A stretch of DNA of 64,000 nt from Flavobacterium humi. GTDB taxonomy: Bacteria > Bacteroidota > Bacteroidia > Flavobacteriales > Flavobacteriaceae. Positions 24,493 to 32,416 of the stretch are shown here, piece after piece; within the stretch, counting starts at the first letter, position 1; each line of letters begins with the position of its first letter. The DNA is taken from the NCBI RefSeq assembly GCF_004745595.1, contig NZ_SRLH01000004.1, positions 412,311 to 476,310 on the forward strand, written 5' to 3'. The position numbers and the translations under genes were made by a program. The notes below the pieces were generated by a model, which saw only the letters and a program-made list of their open reading frames with translations, was not told where the DNA came from and made no database searches.

Positions 24493-25170
24493 ATGAGCAA
24501 AAAAATAAAAAAAACAATGTGGTTCTTTATGTTACTCATCTTACCAATAGCATTGTATGCTCAAAAAGATGTAACACAATTTCTCGGTATTCCTGTCGAT
24601 GGAAGCAAGTCTGAAATGATACAAAAGTTAAAGACTAAAGGATATACAATTAGTCCATATAAAAAAGATGTTTTAGTAGGTGAATTCAATGGAATAGACG
24701 TCAATATATATATTGTGACAAACAACAATAAAGTATGCCGAATTATGGTTGCCGATGCCAACACACTAGAGGAAACGGACATTAGAATAAGGTTCAACAC
24801 GCTCCTACAACAATTCCAAAATAATAAAAAATATCTTTCACTGCCAGACTCCACTATTTCAAAATACATTATACCAGAAGGCGAAGATATTTCTTATGAA
24901 TTATCAGTCAAGAATAAACGTTATGAAGCTATTTTTTATCAAAAGACAGCAGATTACGACTCTTTAGAAATCGAAATGAGTAACCTTTTAAAAAAAGAGA
25001 CATTTAATGAGGAAGATAAGGAGCGTTTGAGTGTGATAATGAAAAAAAAGGTTGATGAGAGTAACTTCAATAAGGTAGTTTGGTTTATGATTAGTGAACA
25101 TAATGGAAAATATTCCATTTCAATGTACTATGACCATCAATATAACAGAGCAAACGGAGAAGGTCTTTAA
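24493..25170 (+). CDS. Secreted hypothetical protein
   Basis: 225 residues with a clear signal peptide (KKTMWFFMLLILPIALYAQ), so periplasmic or secreted. The mature part is unfamiliar: two related alpha/beta segments (FLGIPVDGSKSEMIQKLKTKGY and a later C-terminal SISMYYDHQYNRANGE). The first resembles the opening of bacterial proteins with FLGIPVDG-SK motifs of unknown role. Being exported, it differs from the cytosolic toxin-like cargo of the other cassettes. Its downstream attC-like site does not match the cassette's upstream boundary. Confidence 0.65.
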   Translation: MSKKIKKTMWFFMLLILPIALYAQKDVTQFLGIPVDGSKSEMIQKLKTKGYTISPYKKDVLVGEFNGIDVNIYIVTNNNKVCRIMVADANTLEETDIRIRFNTLLQQFQNNKKYLSLPDSTISKYIIPEGEDISYELSVKNKRYEAIFYQKTADYDSLEIEMSNLLKKETFNEEDKERLSVIMKKKVDESNFNKVVWFMISEHNGKYSISMYYDHQYNRANGEGL

Positions 25171-25179
25171 TCATCAAAT

Positions 25180-25352
25180 AAAAACCTGCCTCTAACAGCG
25201 ATTTTATAAAATGGCTGGAGCTGATGTTTAATTAGAGGAATGAGTGAATGTTCTTCTTCGAAGTGAGGTTTTTTCTTTCTAACTTTTCGGTATATTTGTA
25301 AACATCAATAATAAAAAATCCATCACTTGATAAAGCCGGCGAGACGTTATAT
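25180..25352 (+). other. attC-like site 5 (long)
   Basis: From CTGCCTCTAACAGCGATTTTA to GATAAAGCCGGCGAGACG before GTTATATG, about 165 bases. The left core CCTCTAAC finds no matching GTTAGAGG cassette start in the window, so this site lost its own left boundary. Confidence 0.6.
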
Positions 25353-25372
25353 GCAAGTTTTCAACCTAGATT

Positions 25373-26017
25373 ATGGAAAAAGAAATCTTTGAGAAAGCCT
25401 TTATAGAAAGTTTGAATAAAAACTTTGAAACTCATGCCGAGTTCTTCGATTTTAATTTTTACACTTATCCTGAATTAGGAACTTCAATTTTCGAAATCAA
25501 CAAATGTCTTATTCTTGGCTTCTATAGAGCATCTATAACTTTGACAAATAACGTTCTAGAAAGAGTTTTAAAACTTGCATTAATTTATAATGAAGCTGGA
25601 CTTGGACAAATACCTATTGAAAATTGGAGCGATATTTTCTCGGGACCAAATGAAAAATATGGTACTAAACAATTAGGAAATTCAATAGAATTGTGTAAAA
25701 AAGAAAACTTGATTACTGAAGATGAAAAGAATATCTTATTTGATACAATCAGAGAGCTTATGAGAAATGGATTTTCACACTCTGACCCAAGTAAAATTTT
25801 AAAAAATTTGCCCGATAAAACTCAAGTTTTTCAGGCGACTTTCTCAAATCCAAGTGATATAAAAGAAATTTATTTGAATTATAAATCAATTCCAATATTC
25901 CAAGATATGCAAATGGACGCGTTTGCGAAAGAAAATGCTTTTGAATATTTTAAATTTGTTTTTGGGCTTATGAAAAGGTTAGATGAAAGGTTAAAATTAA
26001 AATATAATATAAATTAA
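25373..26017 (+). CDS. HEPN-like protein, candidate RNase/toxin or defence effector
   Basis: 214 residues, mainly helical. A helix pair around CLILGFYRASITLTNNVLERVLKLAL is followed by IRELMRNGFSHSD, where R131-N-G-F-S-H136 fits the R-x4-H active site of HEPN ribonucleases. The whole resembles DUF4145-like HEPN proteins. It is the single gene of the best-defined cassette: left end GTTATATGCAAGTT (25346), right end AACTTGCATATAAC (26017-26030), perfect complements. The stop codon overlaps the right core. The RNase activity is inferred from the motif alone. Confidence 0.7.
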   Translation: MEKEIFEKAFIESLNKNFETHAEFFDFNFYTYPELGTSIFEINKCLILGFYRASITLTNNVLERVLKLALIYNEAGLGQIPIENWSDIFSGPNEKYGTKQLGNSIELCKKENLITEDEKNILFDTIRELMRNGFSHSDPSKILKNLPDKTQVFQATFSNPSDIKEIYLNYKSIPIFQDMQMDAFAKENAFEYFKFVFGLMKRLDERLKLKYNIN

Positions 26018-26155
26018 ACTTGCATATAACAGCGGTTTTGCGAGATTGCGAATTATATGGTAAATTCAGGTTTATCTTTCGCAAGAAATTTTATCTTAGC
26101 CGAAAGGACTCGGTTACGAAGTTCGCAACCTCGAAAAGCCGACGTGACGTTAGCA
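26017..26155 (+). other. attC-like site 6 (complete)
   Basis: Left core GCATATAAC, then AGCGGTTTTGCGAGATTGCG. The right arm is GCAACCTCGAAAAGCCGACG before GTTAGCAG (26149). CGG-TTTT-CGAG-TT on the left pairs with AACCTCGAAAAGCCG on the right, leaving single unpaired bases. Confidence 0.8.
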
Positions 26156-26179
26156 GTAATATTAAGACCCAATCTTTAA

Positions 26180-27154
26180 ATGGAACAATCTGATTTTCCT
26201 AACTTATCAAAAGTTCGTAAGGCAATAAAAAAATTCGAGCAGTTGAAATGGCCAGAATATGAAGAAGGTCAAGAGATAAACAAATTCGTTGAAGAGTTTG
26301 ATAAAATTGTTACTTCCGAACTTGGTCTTATCCTTAATTATTTAATGCCGTTGAAACATAAAGAGTTTTCATTCGGAATATTTAGGGTTCGTGAAGTCGA
26401 TTCATTTAATAATATAAATTTATTTACTGAACACTCATATCCACCACCTTCAATTACAAAATTTGGCAGATGCAATTTCCCTAAACACCCTGTTTTTTAT
26501 GGCTCAAACAATCCAATTACAGCATTAATAGAGGTAATCAGAAATGGTAATTTCTCAGGTAAACGATTTTGTATTTCTTCGTGGAAAATTAATAATCCTG
26601 AAGAAGGATTAATATTTGAAAATTTCCTTCAAAGTGATTTACATGCAGAAAATAATTTCGCTGTTCTTGCTAAAGCAAAAATTAATAAAATCCATGAACC
26701 ATTCAAAACAAGTGGAGTAAAAATCAGTAAAACGCAGAAAGATGGAATTGCTGAATTTATGAAGTTTCTCGACACTCAATTCATTAGCGATAATAACTAT
26801 TCATTTTCTGCTGCGCTAGCTCATAGACAAATCTTTGCAAAACATAATTATAATACTGACATATTGTTATACCCGAGCGTTCAATCAAATATGAAAGGTG
26901 TAAATTTAGCTATCAATCCAAATTTCGTTGATAATCATTTACAATTACAACGTTGTTACATTGTTGAGCTGAATAGTTACAACATAGAAACAGGTAAGTT
27001 CAATATAACTTTTTTTGAATATGGAGATGTTATCAAAAATCAGCTTTTCTGGAGAAAGCTTAAGCCTGATGATATAAAATATCAAACATATTTCAGAGAG
27101 GATTTTAAAGATTACTTGGACAAAGACCATAAATTTGAATTTGAAAAACAATAA
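26180..27154 (+). CDS. RES-domain protein (NAD+-consuming toxin family)
   Basis: 324 residues. The RES domain spans roughly 60-280: FGIFRVRE (R69), FGRCNFPKHPVFYGSNNPITALIEV (Y107, E118), and a later serine in LLYPSVQSNMKGVNLAINP. RES toxins degrade NAD+ and are usually paired with an Xre-type antitoxin; none is adjacent, and this protein is longer than classical RES toxins. It is the single gene of a cassette with ends GTTAGCAGTAATATT and AATACTACTGCTAAC. Confidence 0.82.
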   Translation: MEQSDFPNLSKVRKAIKKFEQLKWPEYEEGQEINKFVEEFDKIVTSELGLILNYLMPLKHKEFSFGIFRVREVDSFNNINLFTEHSYPPPSITKFGRCNFPKHPVFYGSNNPITALIEVIRNGNFSGKRFCISSWKINNPEEGLIFENFLQSDLHAENNFAVLAKAKINKIHEPFKTSGVKISKTQKDGIAEFMKFLDTQFISDNNYSFSAALAHRQIFAKHNYNTDILLYPSVQSNMKGVNLAINPNFVDNHLQLQRCYIVELNSYNIETGKFNITFFEYGDVIKNQLFWRKLKPDDIKYQTYFREDFKDYLDKDHKFEFEKQ

Positions 27155-27156
27155 AA

Positions 27157-27211
27157 AATACTACTGCTAACAGCCGTTTTAAGAAATTGAGAATTTAGGC
27201 TAAATTTAAAG
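27157..27211 (+). other. attC-like site 7, left half only
   Basis: AATACTACTGCTAACAGCCG and the following GTTTTAAGAAATTGAG match left halves of the other sites, but the sequence then runs into a 16-base palindrome at 27213. No right half follows. Confidence 0.6.
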
Positions 27212-27212
27212 G

Positions 27213-27261
27213 GGTGTCATCTAGCATATATATGATAACTTAATTTATGCTAGATGACACC
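27213..27261. repeat. Perfect 16-base inverted repeat interrupting an attC-like site
   Basis: GGTGTCATCTAGCATA (27213-27228) and TATGCTAGATGACACC (27246-27261), exact complements around 17 AT-rich bases. It is placed where the attC body should continue, with no T run, so it looks like an inserted element rather than a terminator. Confidence 0.65.
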
Positions 27262-27353
27262 AAATAGATATAGACTTATAAAATAAACCCTCATAAACCC
27301 TGATTATGACAAGGTTTTTTAAATAGCCAAATAAGTCAAAGTTCCCTCTAAAA

Positions 27354-27548
27354 TTACTTTTCTAGGCGTACTATTTTTGATTTAATACTAATGGCTAAAA
27401 CTTCGCCGGCATTTATAATTTTATTCGGATTAGCTGAAAAGTTGTAATTCCCTATTCCATTGCCGGCATCAAAAATTTGTCTTGCATTATTAATGACTGT
27501 CACAATTCCACCAGCTGTTATCGTTTGATATATGGAATAGATATACAA
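27354..27548 (-). CDS. Short hypothetical protein or gene fragment
   Basis: 64 residues (MYIYSIYQTITAGGIVTVIN to KSKIVRLEK). The ITAGGIVTVINNARQIFDAGNGIGNYNF stretch has strand-turn periodicity like the tail of a larger beta-rich protein. It is the only minus-strand candidate inside the array and may be debris. No start signal is convincing. Confidence 0.3.
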   Translation of the reverse strand: MYIYSIYQTITAGGIVTVINNARQIFDAGNGIGNYNFSANPNKIINAGEVLAISIKSKIVRLEK

Positions 27549-27673
27549 TTTGATTTCTACATCCTTGTCGGTAGAAAGATAATATCTCTATTCAAATAAA
27601 CAATTATTTTATAAAATACTATTACGTATTTATACTGGTTTTAACCTTGATATCTAAAGTTGTGTTGCTTGTT

Positions 27674-27795
27674 TTTGTGGCAAAAAAACAAACCCAAATA
27701 ATTTTGCCACAACTTTTGTGGCAAAAAAGTTCAACGCGAAAAAATTGCCACAACTTTTGTGGCAAAAAAATAATTTCAAAAAATTTTGCCACAAA
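27674..27795. repeat. TTGTGGCAA palindrome cluster, copy B
   Basis: Same alternating TTGTGGCAA/TTGCCACAA half-sites as copy A, with diverged spacers. It lacks the GACAAAGGAGGAATC flank of the other two copies and lies inside the cassette region. Confidence 0.75.
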
Positions 27796-27959
27796 AAATT
27801 TTCTTTTAAAAAGATTCATGAGTTAGTCCATCATTTAAATTATTAAACTCAGTAATAGTCAAATGATTTAATGCCGAATTCTTAGCTAATGTGGACTCTA
27901 AAAATATACTTCAACATGATGATTTGAATTAATATTACTATTTATGGAAACTGTTTGGT

Positions 27960-28066
27960 GAAATGGCTTAATCGACTTGACGTTTTTCTTCACGAAAATT
28001 TTATCTTTAACAGAAATAATCCGTTTGCTAGCTTCACTACTGTATCAAGTCTAGGAAAGTTACCAG
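27960..28066 (+). other. attC-like site 8a (degenerate)
   Basis: CACGAAAATTTTATCTTTAAC and the following AGAAATAATCCG align with the middle of site 6. CAAGTCTAGGAAAGTTACCAG forms the right end, with core GTTACC at 28059. The left end is not recognisable. Confidence 0.45.
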
Positions 28067-28102
28067 CAAAACGAAAATTACGTTTATCTTAAAAAGAACA
28101 CT

Positions 28103-28645
28103 ATGGAAATCGGAAAACAATTTAATAGTCTGAATCTTAAAGAATACATCTTTTATATTGAAAATCATAAAAACTATACCGATTTCAATACTTTAGGTCT
28201 TTATCGTTCTCTCATTGAGAATGAAAAAATAACTTTAGAGGAAAAAATTCAAGTTCGGGATTTTGCCAATCGTTGGTTTCAAAAAACATTCGATTTTCTT
28301 CAAATAAAAGATCCTTGGACTTATATAAAAGTTCAAAATTTAGGATTAGAACTAACAAACGGGGACAAAGAAGAAATGTGGCGAAAAATAAGAGAAAATC
28401 AAGAAAAAATATTGCGCCAAAAAAGAATCAGGCATAAAAATTTTGGAGAATACTCAAAACACAATTGTGGTTATGAAACCTGTCCTATGAATGGTATAAT
28501 GATTAAACAAGGTTCATATTTTGCAGAATATGAAATGTGTATTGGAAACATCAATAAGTATATACAGAAACAAAAATCTGAAAGAAGAAAATCAGACAGA
28601 AAAAATGAAAGTCAGACTATAAAAAAAGAGTTAGATTTAGAATAA
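28103..28645 (+). CDS. Hypothetical cassette-encoded protein
   Basis: 180 residues, highly charged, not recognised. The N-terminal ~100 residues are helical (KEYIFYIENHKNYTDFNTLGLYRSLIENEK). In the middle, HNCGYETCPMNG sets three potential metal ligands close together. The C-terminus is a lysine/arginine-rich tail (KQKSERRKSDRKNESQ), as in nucleic-acid-binding proteins. Single gene of the cassette starting GTTACCAGC; the right core CTGTAAC matches with one base missing. Confidence 0.6.
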   Translation: MEIGKQFNSLNLKEYIFYIENHKNYTDFNTLGLYRSLIENEKITLEEKIQVRDFANRWFQKTFDFLQIKDPWTYIKVQNLGLELTNGDKEEMWRKIRENQEKILRQKRIRHKNFGEYSKHNCGYETCPMNGIMIKQGSYFAEYEMCIGNINKYIQKQKSERRKSDRKNESQTIKKELDLE

Positions 28646-28649
28646 CCCG

Positions 28650-28777
28650 CTAGCTGTAACAGCATTTTTTGGGAATAGCCATTATTTCCTGTGCCGGAGA
28701 CTTAATGGTTTGATGAAGCTTTTTCAGCGTAATATTTTTTCTTAATTTACCGCTATTGTCACCGAGCCACGTTATGA
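28650..28777 (+). other. attC-like site 8
   Basis: Left core AGCTGTAACAGC, right end GCTATTGTCACCGAGCCACG before GTTATGAT (28771). GAATAGC on the left pairs with GCTATTG on the right. It is the last recognisable site of the array; no matching right boundary for the next unit was found. Confidence 0.6.
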
Positions 28778-28877
28778 TATACATTGAATTTAATCCATTC
28801 TGGTAATAGATATTAAAGAAGTTATCTGAGTTTTTTGTGTATAAATACCTTAAAGCAAAAAGATGCTCCCAGCTTCT

Positions 28878-29099
28878 CTATAAACCCAATAATCTAAAAA
28901 ACTCCGACAGCCTAATATTCCTAGCTTCACAAATCTTTATAATCGTATCTAAGCTTATTTTATAATTTTCGTCATTTTTGATACTGCGGACCGTTTTTTC
29001 ATCTATTCCGTGATCCAATGCAAAAGACCTTTGGGACTTAGCCTGGCTAATCCATTCATTTGCTATATAATTAACTATTTTACGATTTGCTTCTATCAT
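28878..29099 (-). CDS. XRE-type helix-turn-helix regulator
   Basis: 73 residues, essentially one DNA-binding domain: IANEWISQAKSQRSFALDHGIDEKTVRSIKND, then ISLDTIIKICEARNIRLSEFFRLLGL. The layout matches short Cro/CI-like regulators common in Bacteroidota mobile regions. It faces the cassette array from its right border and might regulate it or itself; no operator is visible. Confidence 0.78.
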   Translation of the reverse strand: MIEANRKIVNYIANEWISQAKSQRSFALDHGIDEKTVRSIKNDENYKISLDTIIKICEARNIRLSEFFRLLGL

Positions 29100-29260
29100 A
29101 GTTAATGCAAATGAACTCTTAAATAAAAAAAATAATTCGGATTGAAATCCGCAATAATAAATATTTTCCTATATTTACCTCAAAATATATATTTTTGCGA
29201 TTCTTCAAAAACAATATTGAAGCATTCGCTTTGAATCTCGCCTTAGGAAACTGGTAATTT

Positions 29261-29373
29261 TTGCAACGGGATGATAAGTACGATGCTCACGCTTTAGGGC
29301 GTGGGCTCACTTATTGTTGCAATGGTATACCAGTACCTCTAAGGCAGTAAGATGGGTTCCGCGCCTTTTTTAT
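29261..29373 (+). ncRNA. Structured RNA candidate ahead of the AHH toxin gene
   Basis: A long interrupted hairpin: TTGCAAC (29261-29267) with GTTGCAA (29316-29322), ATAAGT with ACTTAT, CACGC with GCGTG. It is followed by AAGGC...GCCTT and a seven-base T run, terminator-like, at 29341-29373. It lies ~250 bases before the toxin start. I have a recollection of similar sequence before polymorphic-toxin genes in Bacteroidota, but cannot name an RNA family. Confidence 0.5.
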
Positions 29374-29623
29374 GCGATATACTTCCTTACTTCAAAGCAT
29401 ACTTCACGTTTGGGTTTCGCAGTACACAATGTTTAACCCTTAAACCGAAATGCCTATGCTATAAACAGTAAAGTAAAGTCTCAACGCCACTCTTATATAA
29501 GAGATTGCTCGTCGTGCCTCCTGGCAACGACAAATTTAAAAAAAGACTTCCTACCTCGTCGCCAAACTCGTTAGGAAGCCCAAGCAAAACAAAACGATTG
29601 TTTCATTTAACCAACCCAATACT
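29374..29623 (+). promoter_or_regulatory. Toxin-gene leader with serial hairpins
   Basis: No gene. Three further stems: TCTTATATAAGA (29491-29502), GTCGT/ACGAC (29511-29531) and CTTCCTA/TAGGAAG (29547-29578), the last ending 45 bases before the start codon. This suggests post-transcriptional control of the toxin. Confidence 0.4.
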
Positions 29624-31483
29624 ATGAATAAAAATTCAGTATTCAAAACCGGTAAGGCTTTTTGTCATACCTTAGTAACAGGCTTATCAGCCGTTTTTCA
29701 CCTTAAAACAGCTTCCAAATCAAGAAAGCTGTACCGCCTTTTTGTCCTATTAGCTATAACCATTACATTTTTTAGTTGCGAGAAAAATGATGAGGAAATC
29801 TCTCCTCCCAACAAGTCCGTAAAGGAATATTCCTTTAACGAAATCATCAAACAGCCGAAATTCAACAAAGCGTATCATTCGTTTACAGATAAAGTAAAGA
29901 AACGTAAAGCCTTTAAGAATAGAAATGCTCCGGTTAAGGATGATGATTTTGCGATAGATTCCACAACAATCAAGGAAATTACAGTTGGTAATGTTACTAC
30001 GTATACCATGGGAATCGTTAGGCGGTATGATACTGAAGGTTACTTTGAAAACCTGATTGTCAAAGTAAACGGCAACGATTCTATTAATGCCTATATCACC
30101 CAGTATTTTCCCGATAGAGAAACTATTTACAACAAGCAACACCATTCTTTTAGTTTTAGCGGTACGACCAAAACCAGGGAAATCATTTTTGATTCCTCCA
30201 TTTTTGAAACCCAGGATGATGCTGAAGTAATGTGTAATTCGGTTTGGATGTGTGATTTTGGTGTCTCAATACATGCCGCTGGAGAGAATTGCACACAAAC
30301 ATTTGTAGTAACCTTTTGTAGTGGTAATGGCAGCGGTGGGAGTTATCCCGGTACAAGCACAGGAAATCCCGGTGGCACTGGTGGTGTGAATACGAATACT
30401 GGCGGTAGCCCGATATATACTTCCATAGTGTACCTGTCGGAAGAAGAAGCCATGGTAAAATACAATGCTTTTTATAACCTGTTATCCGCCCAGCAAAAAC
30501 AATGGCTTATAGCAAATGCCGATGCAGCACAGGAAATATCCAATTATTTATGGCTTACCAATTATGCCGGGAGTAAAAAAGCATTTGCCAAAGATGCCAT
30601 TGACCTGGCCATGGAAGAAGCCAACCAGGCTGATGGCAAGAATCTTTTAAAAATTTCTCTAATACTGGAAAGAGGGCAGTATGAAACCTATTCGTTAGAT
30701 GCTAATTTCCTCAATAGGATAGACCCGTATGTTGATTTGGATTTGTCAAATGAAGATATTCACGATCCTTTGGTAACCGACTTAATAGTAAAATACCATG
30801 TTTTAAAATCGATATATCCAGAATGGAGCGAAGCGAAATTATTTAAGGAAACCTTCCGAGATTTAGGGCATGCGGTTCTCGATCTCTTCGGATTGGCGCC
30901 GGTTATTGGGGAACCTGCTGATTTAATCAATGGCGTTATTTATACCGTTGAAGGGGATCATTTAAATGCTGTTTTAAGTTATGCCGGTGCAATTCCCATT
31001 ACAGGATGGGTAGCAACGGGTACAAAATCTGCTCTTAAGGTAAGCTCAACCGTTCCGACTGTGTATGCCGTAGCTACAAAAGTAAAACTGACATGGAAAA
31101 TAAAGAATGGATTTCTTACATTTGGTCAGCGTGAGCAGTTGCGGAAAGTATTGGGAATGGCCGCTTCAAGTGTGGACCCTAGGCAGGCGCATCATCTGAT
31201 ACCATGGGCAAAACAAACAAACGAAGTAGTACAGAAAGCAGCTAAATATGGTTTTCATATGAACGAAGCTTTAAATGGGATACCATTAAGTAATGCAGTT
31301 CATAATGGAAGTCATGCAGTTTATGACCAAAGAGTTGTAGATAGGTTGATGGAAATAAGGAATCAATACGGAGCAAATATGACTCCACAGCAAGCATATA
31401 ATGGTTTGTCAAATTTAATCCATGATATTAGAACAGCCATTTTGAATAATCCTAATACACCAATTAATCAATTAATTTTTTAA
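29624..31483 (+). CDS. Lipoprotein-type polymorphic toxin with C-terminal AHH nuclease domain
   Basis: 619 residues. After a 35-residue lead, RKLYRLFVLLAITITFFSC gives a lipoprotein signal with acylation site C52. A Gly/Ser/Thr/Asn-rich linker (GNGSGGSYPGTSTGNPGGTG) divides an N-terminal domain from a helical middle with a pretoxin-like segment (GHAVLDLFGLAPVIGEPADLINGVIYTVEGD). The last ~99 residues form an AHH nuclease: DPRQAHHLIPW (A522-H-H) and GIPLSNAVHNGSHAVYD. AHH toxins cleave nucleic acid in competitors. The downstream gene is the expected immunity protein. Confidence 0.85.
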   Translation: MNKNSVFKTGKAFCHTLVTGLSAVFHLKTASKSRKLYRLFVLLAITITFFSCEKNDEEISPPNKSVKEYSFNEIIKQPKFNKAYHSFTDKVKKRKAFKNRNAPVKDDDFAIDSTTIKEITVGNVTTYTMGIVRRYDTEGYFENLIVKVNGNDSINAYITQYFPDRETIYNKQHHSFSFSGTTKTREIIFDSSIFETQDDAEVMCNSVWMCDFGVSIHAAGENCTQTFVVTFCSGNGSGGSYPGTSTGNPGGTGGVNTNTGGSPIYTSIVYLSEEEAMVKYNAFYNLLSAQQKQWLIANADAAQEISNYLWLTNYAGSKKAFAKDAIDLAMEEANQADGKNLLKISLILERGQYETYSLDANFLNRIDPYVDLDLSNEDIHDPLVTDLIVKYHVLKSIYPEWSEAKLFKETFRDLGHAVLDLFGLAPVIGEPADLINGVIYTVEGDHLNAVLSYAGAIPITGWVATGTKSALKVSSTVPTVYAVATKVKLTWKIKNGFLTFGQREQLRKVLGMAASSVDPRQAHHLIPWAKQTNEVVQKAAKYGFHMNEALNGIPLSNAVHNGSHAVYDQRVVDRLMEIRNQYGANMTPQQAYNGLSNLIHDIRTAILNNPNTPINQLIF

Positions 31484-31486
31484 GTA

Positions 31487-32212
31487 ATGAACTTTTATAG
31501 TATAAATAATTCTCTTGACAATAAAATTGTAGGTGATTACAATCAAGTAATAAATGCAGTTCATAATTGCGATATTTGGGAAAATCCAAAATTCATAGAT
31601 AGAATTGATTTTGTAAAGATTGATTTTGAGCCGATAACTTCGAATGCAATATTAGAGAAGAAAGCAAAATTAACAGACCTAATAAACGCTAGTTGTGTAG
31701 GGTTTAGTTTGAAATTACTCACTAGCGATAAGTTAATGCACATACTTGAAAAGTATTCTCATGGTAAATGCCAATTTTTTGAATCTCCAGTAATCTATAA
31801 AAATGAGAAAATCCAAAAATATTGGATAATACATCCATATGCTTTTAATATGGGGTTCATTGATTTTGATAAAAGTACAATAAGCGCTCGTATTCAAAAA
31901 GAGGGAGGAGGAACAGAAAGAAAAACATTAGAAATTAACTCGTTAGATGATTTTATGAACTCACTAAATTTTTATAAAGAAAAGGGGGGAATAATTACAA
32001 TAAATAATGTTTATTTAAATAATGATATAGAGGATGATTTTTTTATATTGAGTAATGTTGAAGGAGGAATTAAGTATATTGTTTCTGAAAAGCTGAAAAA
32101 AGAAATTGAGGATGCCAATTGCACTGGAATTGAATTCCAACCTGTGGGATTGTCTATTAATGAATGGCTAGGTAAAAACGGCGAAAGAGAAAAAATATAT
32201 GGCAAAATTTAA
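31487..32212 (+). CDS. Probable immunity protein, DUF1629/Imm11-like
   Basis: 241 residues, cytosolic, starting 3 bases after the toxin stop. The layout fits DUF1629 (Imm11): LINASCVGFSLKLLTSDKLMHILEKY, then FFESPVIYKNEKIQKYWIIHPYAFNMGFIDFDKSTI, and C-terminal GIKYIVSEKLKKEIEDANCTGIEFQPVG. The toxin-immunity order and tight spacing support its role in neutralising the AHH nuclease. Its codons are more AT-rich than the toxin's 5' two-thirds, as usual for exchanged toxin tails and immunity genes. Confidence 0.75.
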   Translation: MNFYSINNSLDNKIVGDYNQVINAVHNCDIWENPKFIDRIDFVKIDFEPITSNAILEKKAKLTDLINASCVGFSLKLLTSDKLMHILEKYSHGKCQFFESPVIYKNEKIQKYWIIHPYAFNMGFIDFDKSTISARIQKEGGGTERKTLEINSLDDFMNSLNFYKEKGGIITINNVYLNNDIEDDFFILSNVEGGIKYIVSEKLKKEIEDANCTGIEFQPVGLSINEWLGKNGEREKIYGKI

Positions 32213-32232
32213 AATTGTAATACTACAATATC

Positions 32233-32397
32233 ATGCAAGAAAATTTAATAAGCAGGGCAACTGTCAATGATATCACTTTTATTACCAATACACTTTTTGA
32301 TTTATTGGGTATTAGTTTAATTGTGGTCATGATTTTTATCTTCATCCACCTGTACCGGAAAATCATCAAACTGATCGAAGGCAATAGCACTTACTAG
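32233..32397 (+). CDS. Small single-pass membrane protein
   Basis: 54 residues, MQENLISRATVNDITFITNT to KLIEGNSTY, with one strong helix (LLGISLIVVMIFIFIHLY) followed by basic residues, so N-out/C-in is likely. It follows the immunity gene by 20 bases and ends before a terminator, so it is probably the third gene of the toxin operon. The function is unknown; an accessory immunity role is possible. Confidence 0.5.
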   Translation: MQENLISRATVNDITFITNTLFDLLGISLIVVMIFIFIHLYRKIIKLIEGNSTY

Positions 32398-32416
32398 TTA
32401 AGTAAGGAGATTATTT

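Noticed and set aside
20519..27154. One multi-gene defence operon (for example Gabija-like)
   Set aside because: Each gene has its own attC-like flank and long intergenic spaces; no helicase or other fixed partner follows the ATPase.
20375..28777. Integron integrase or attI inside the window
   Set aside because: No tyrosine-recombinase frame with the expected motifs was found on either strand, so only an integrase-less array can be claimed.
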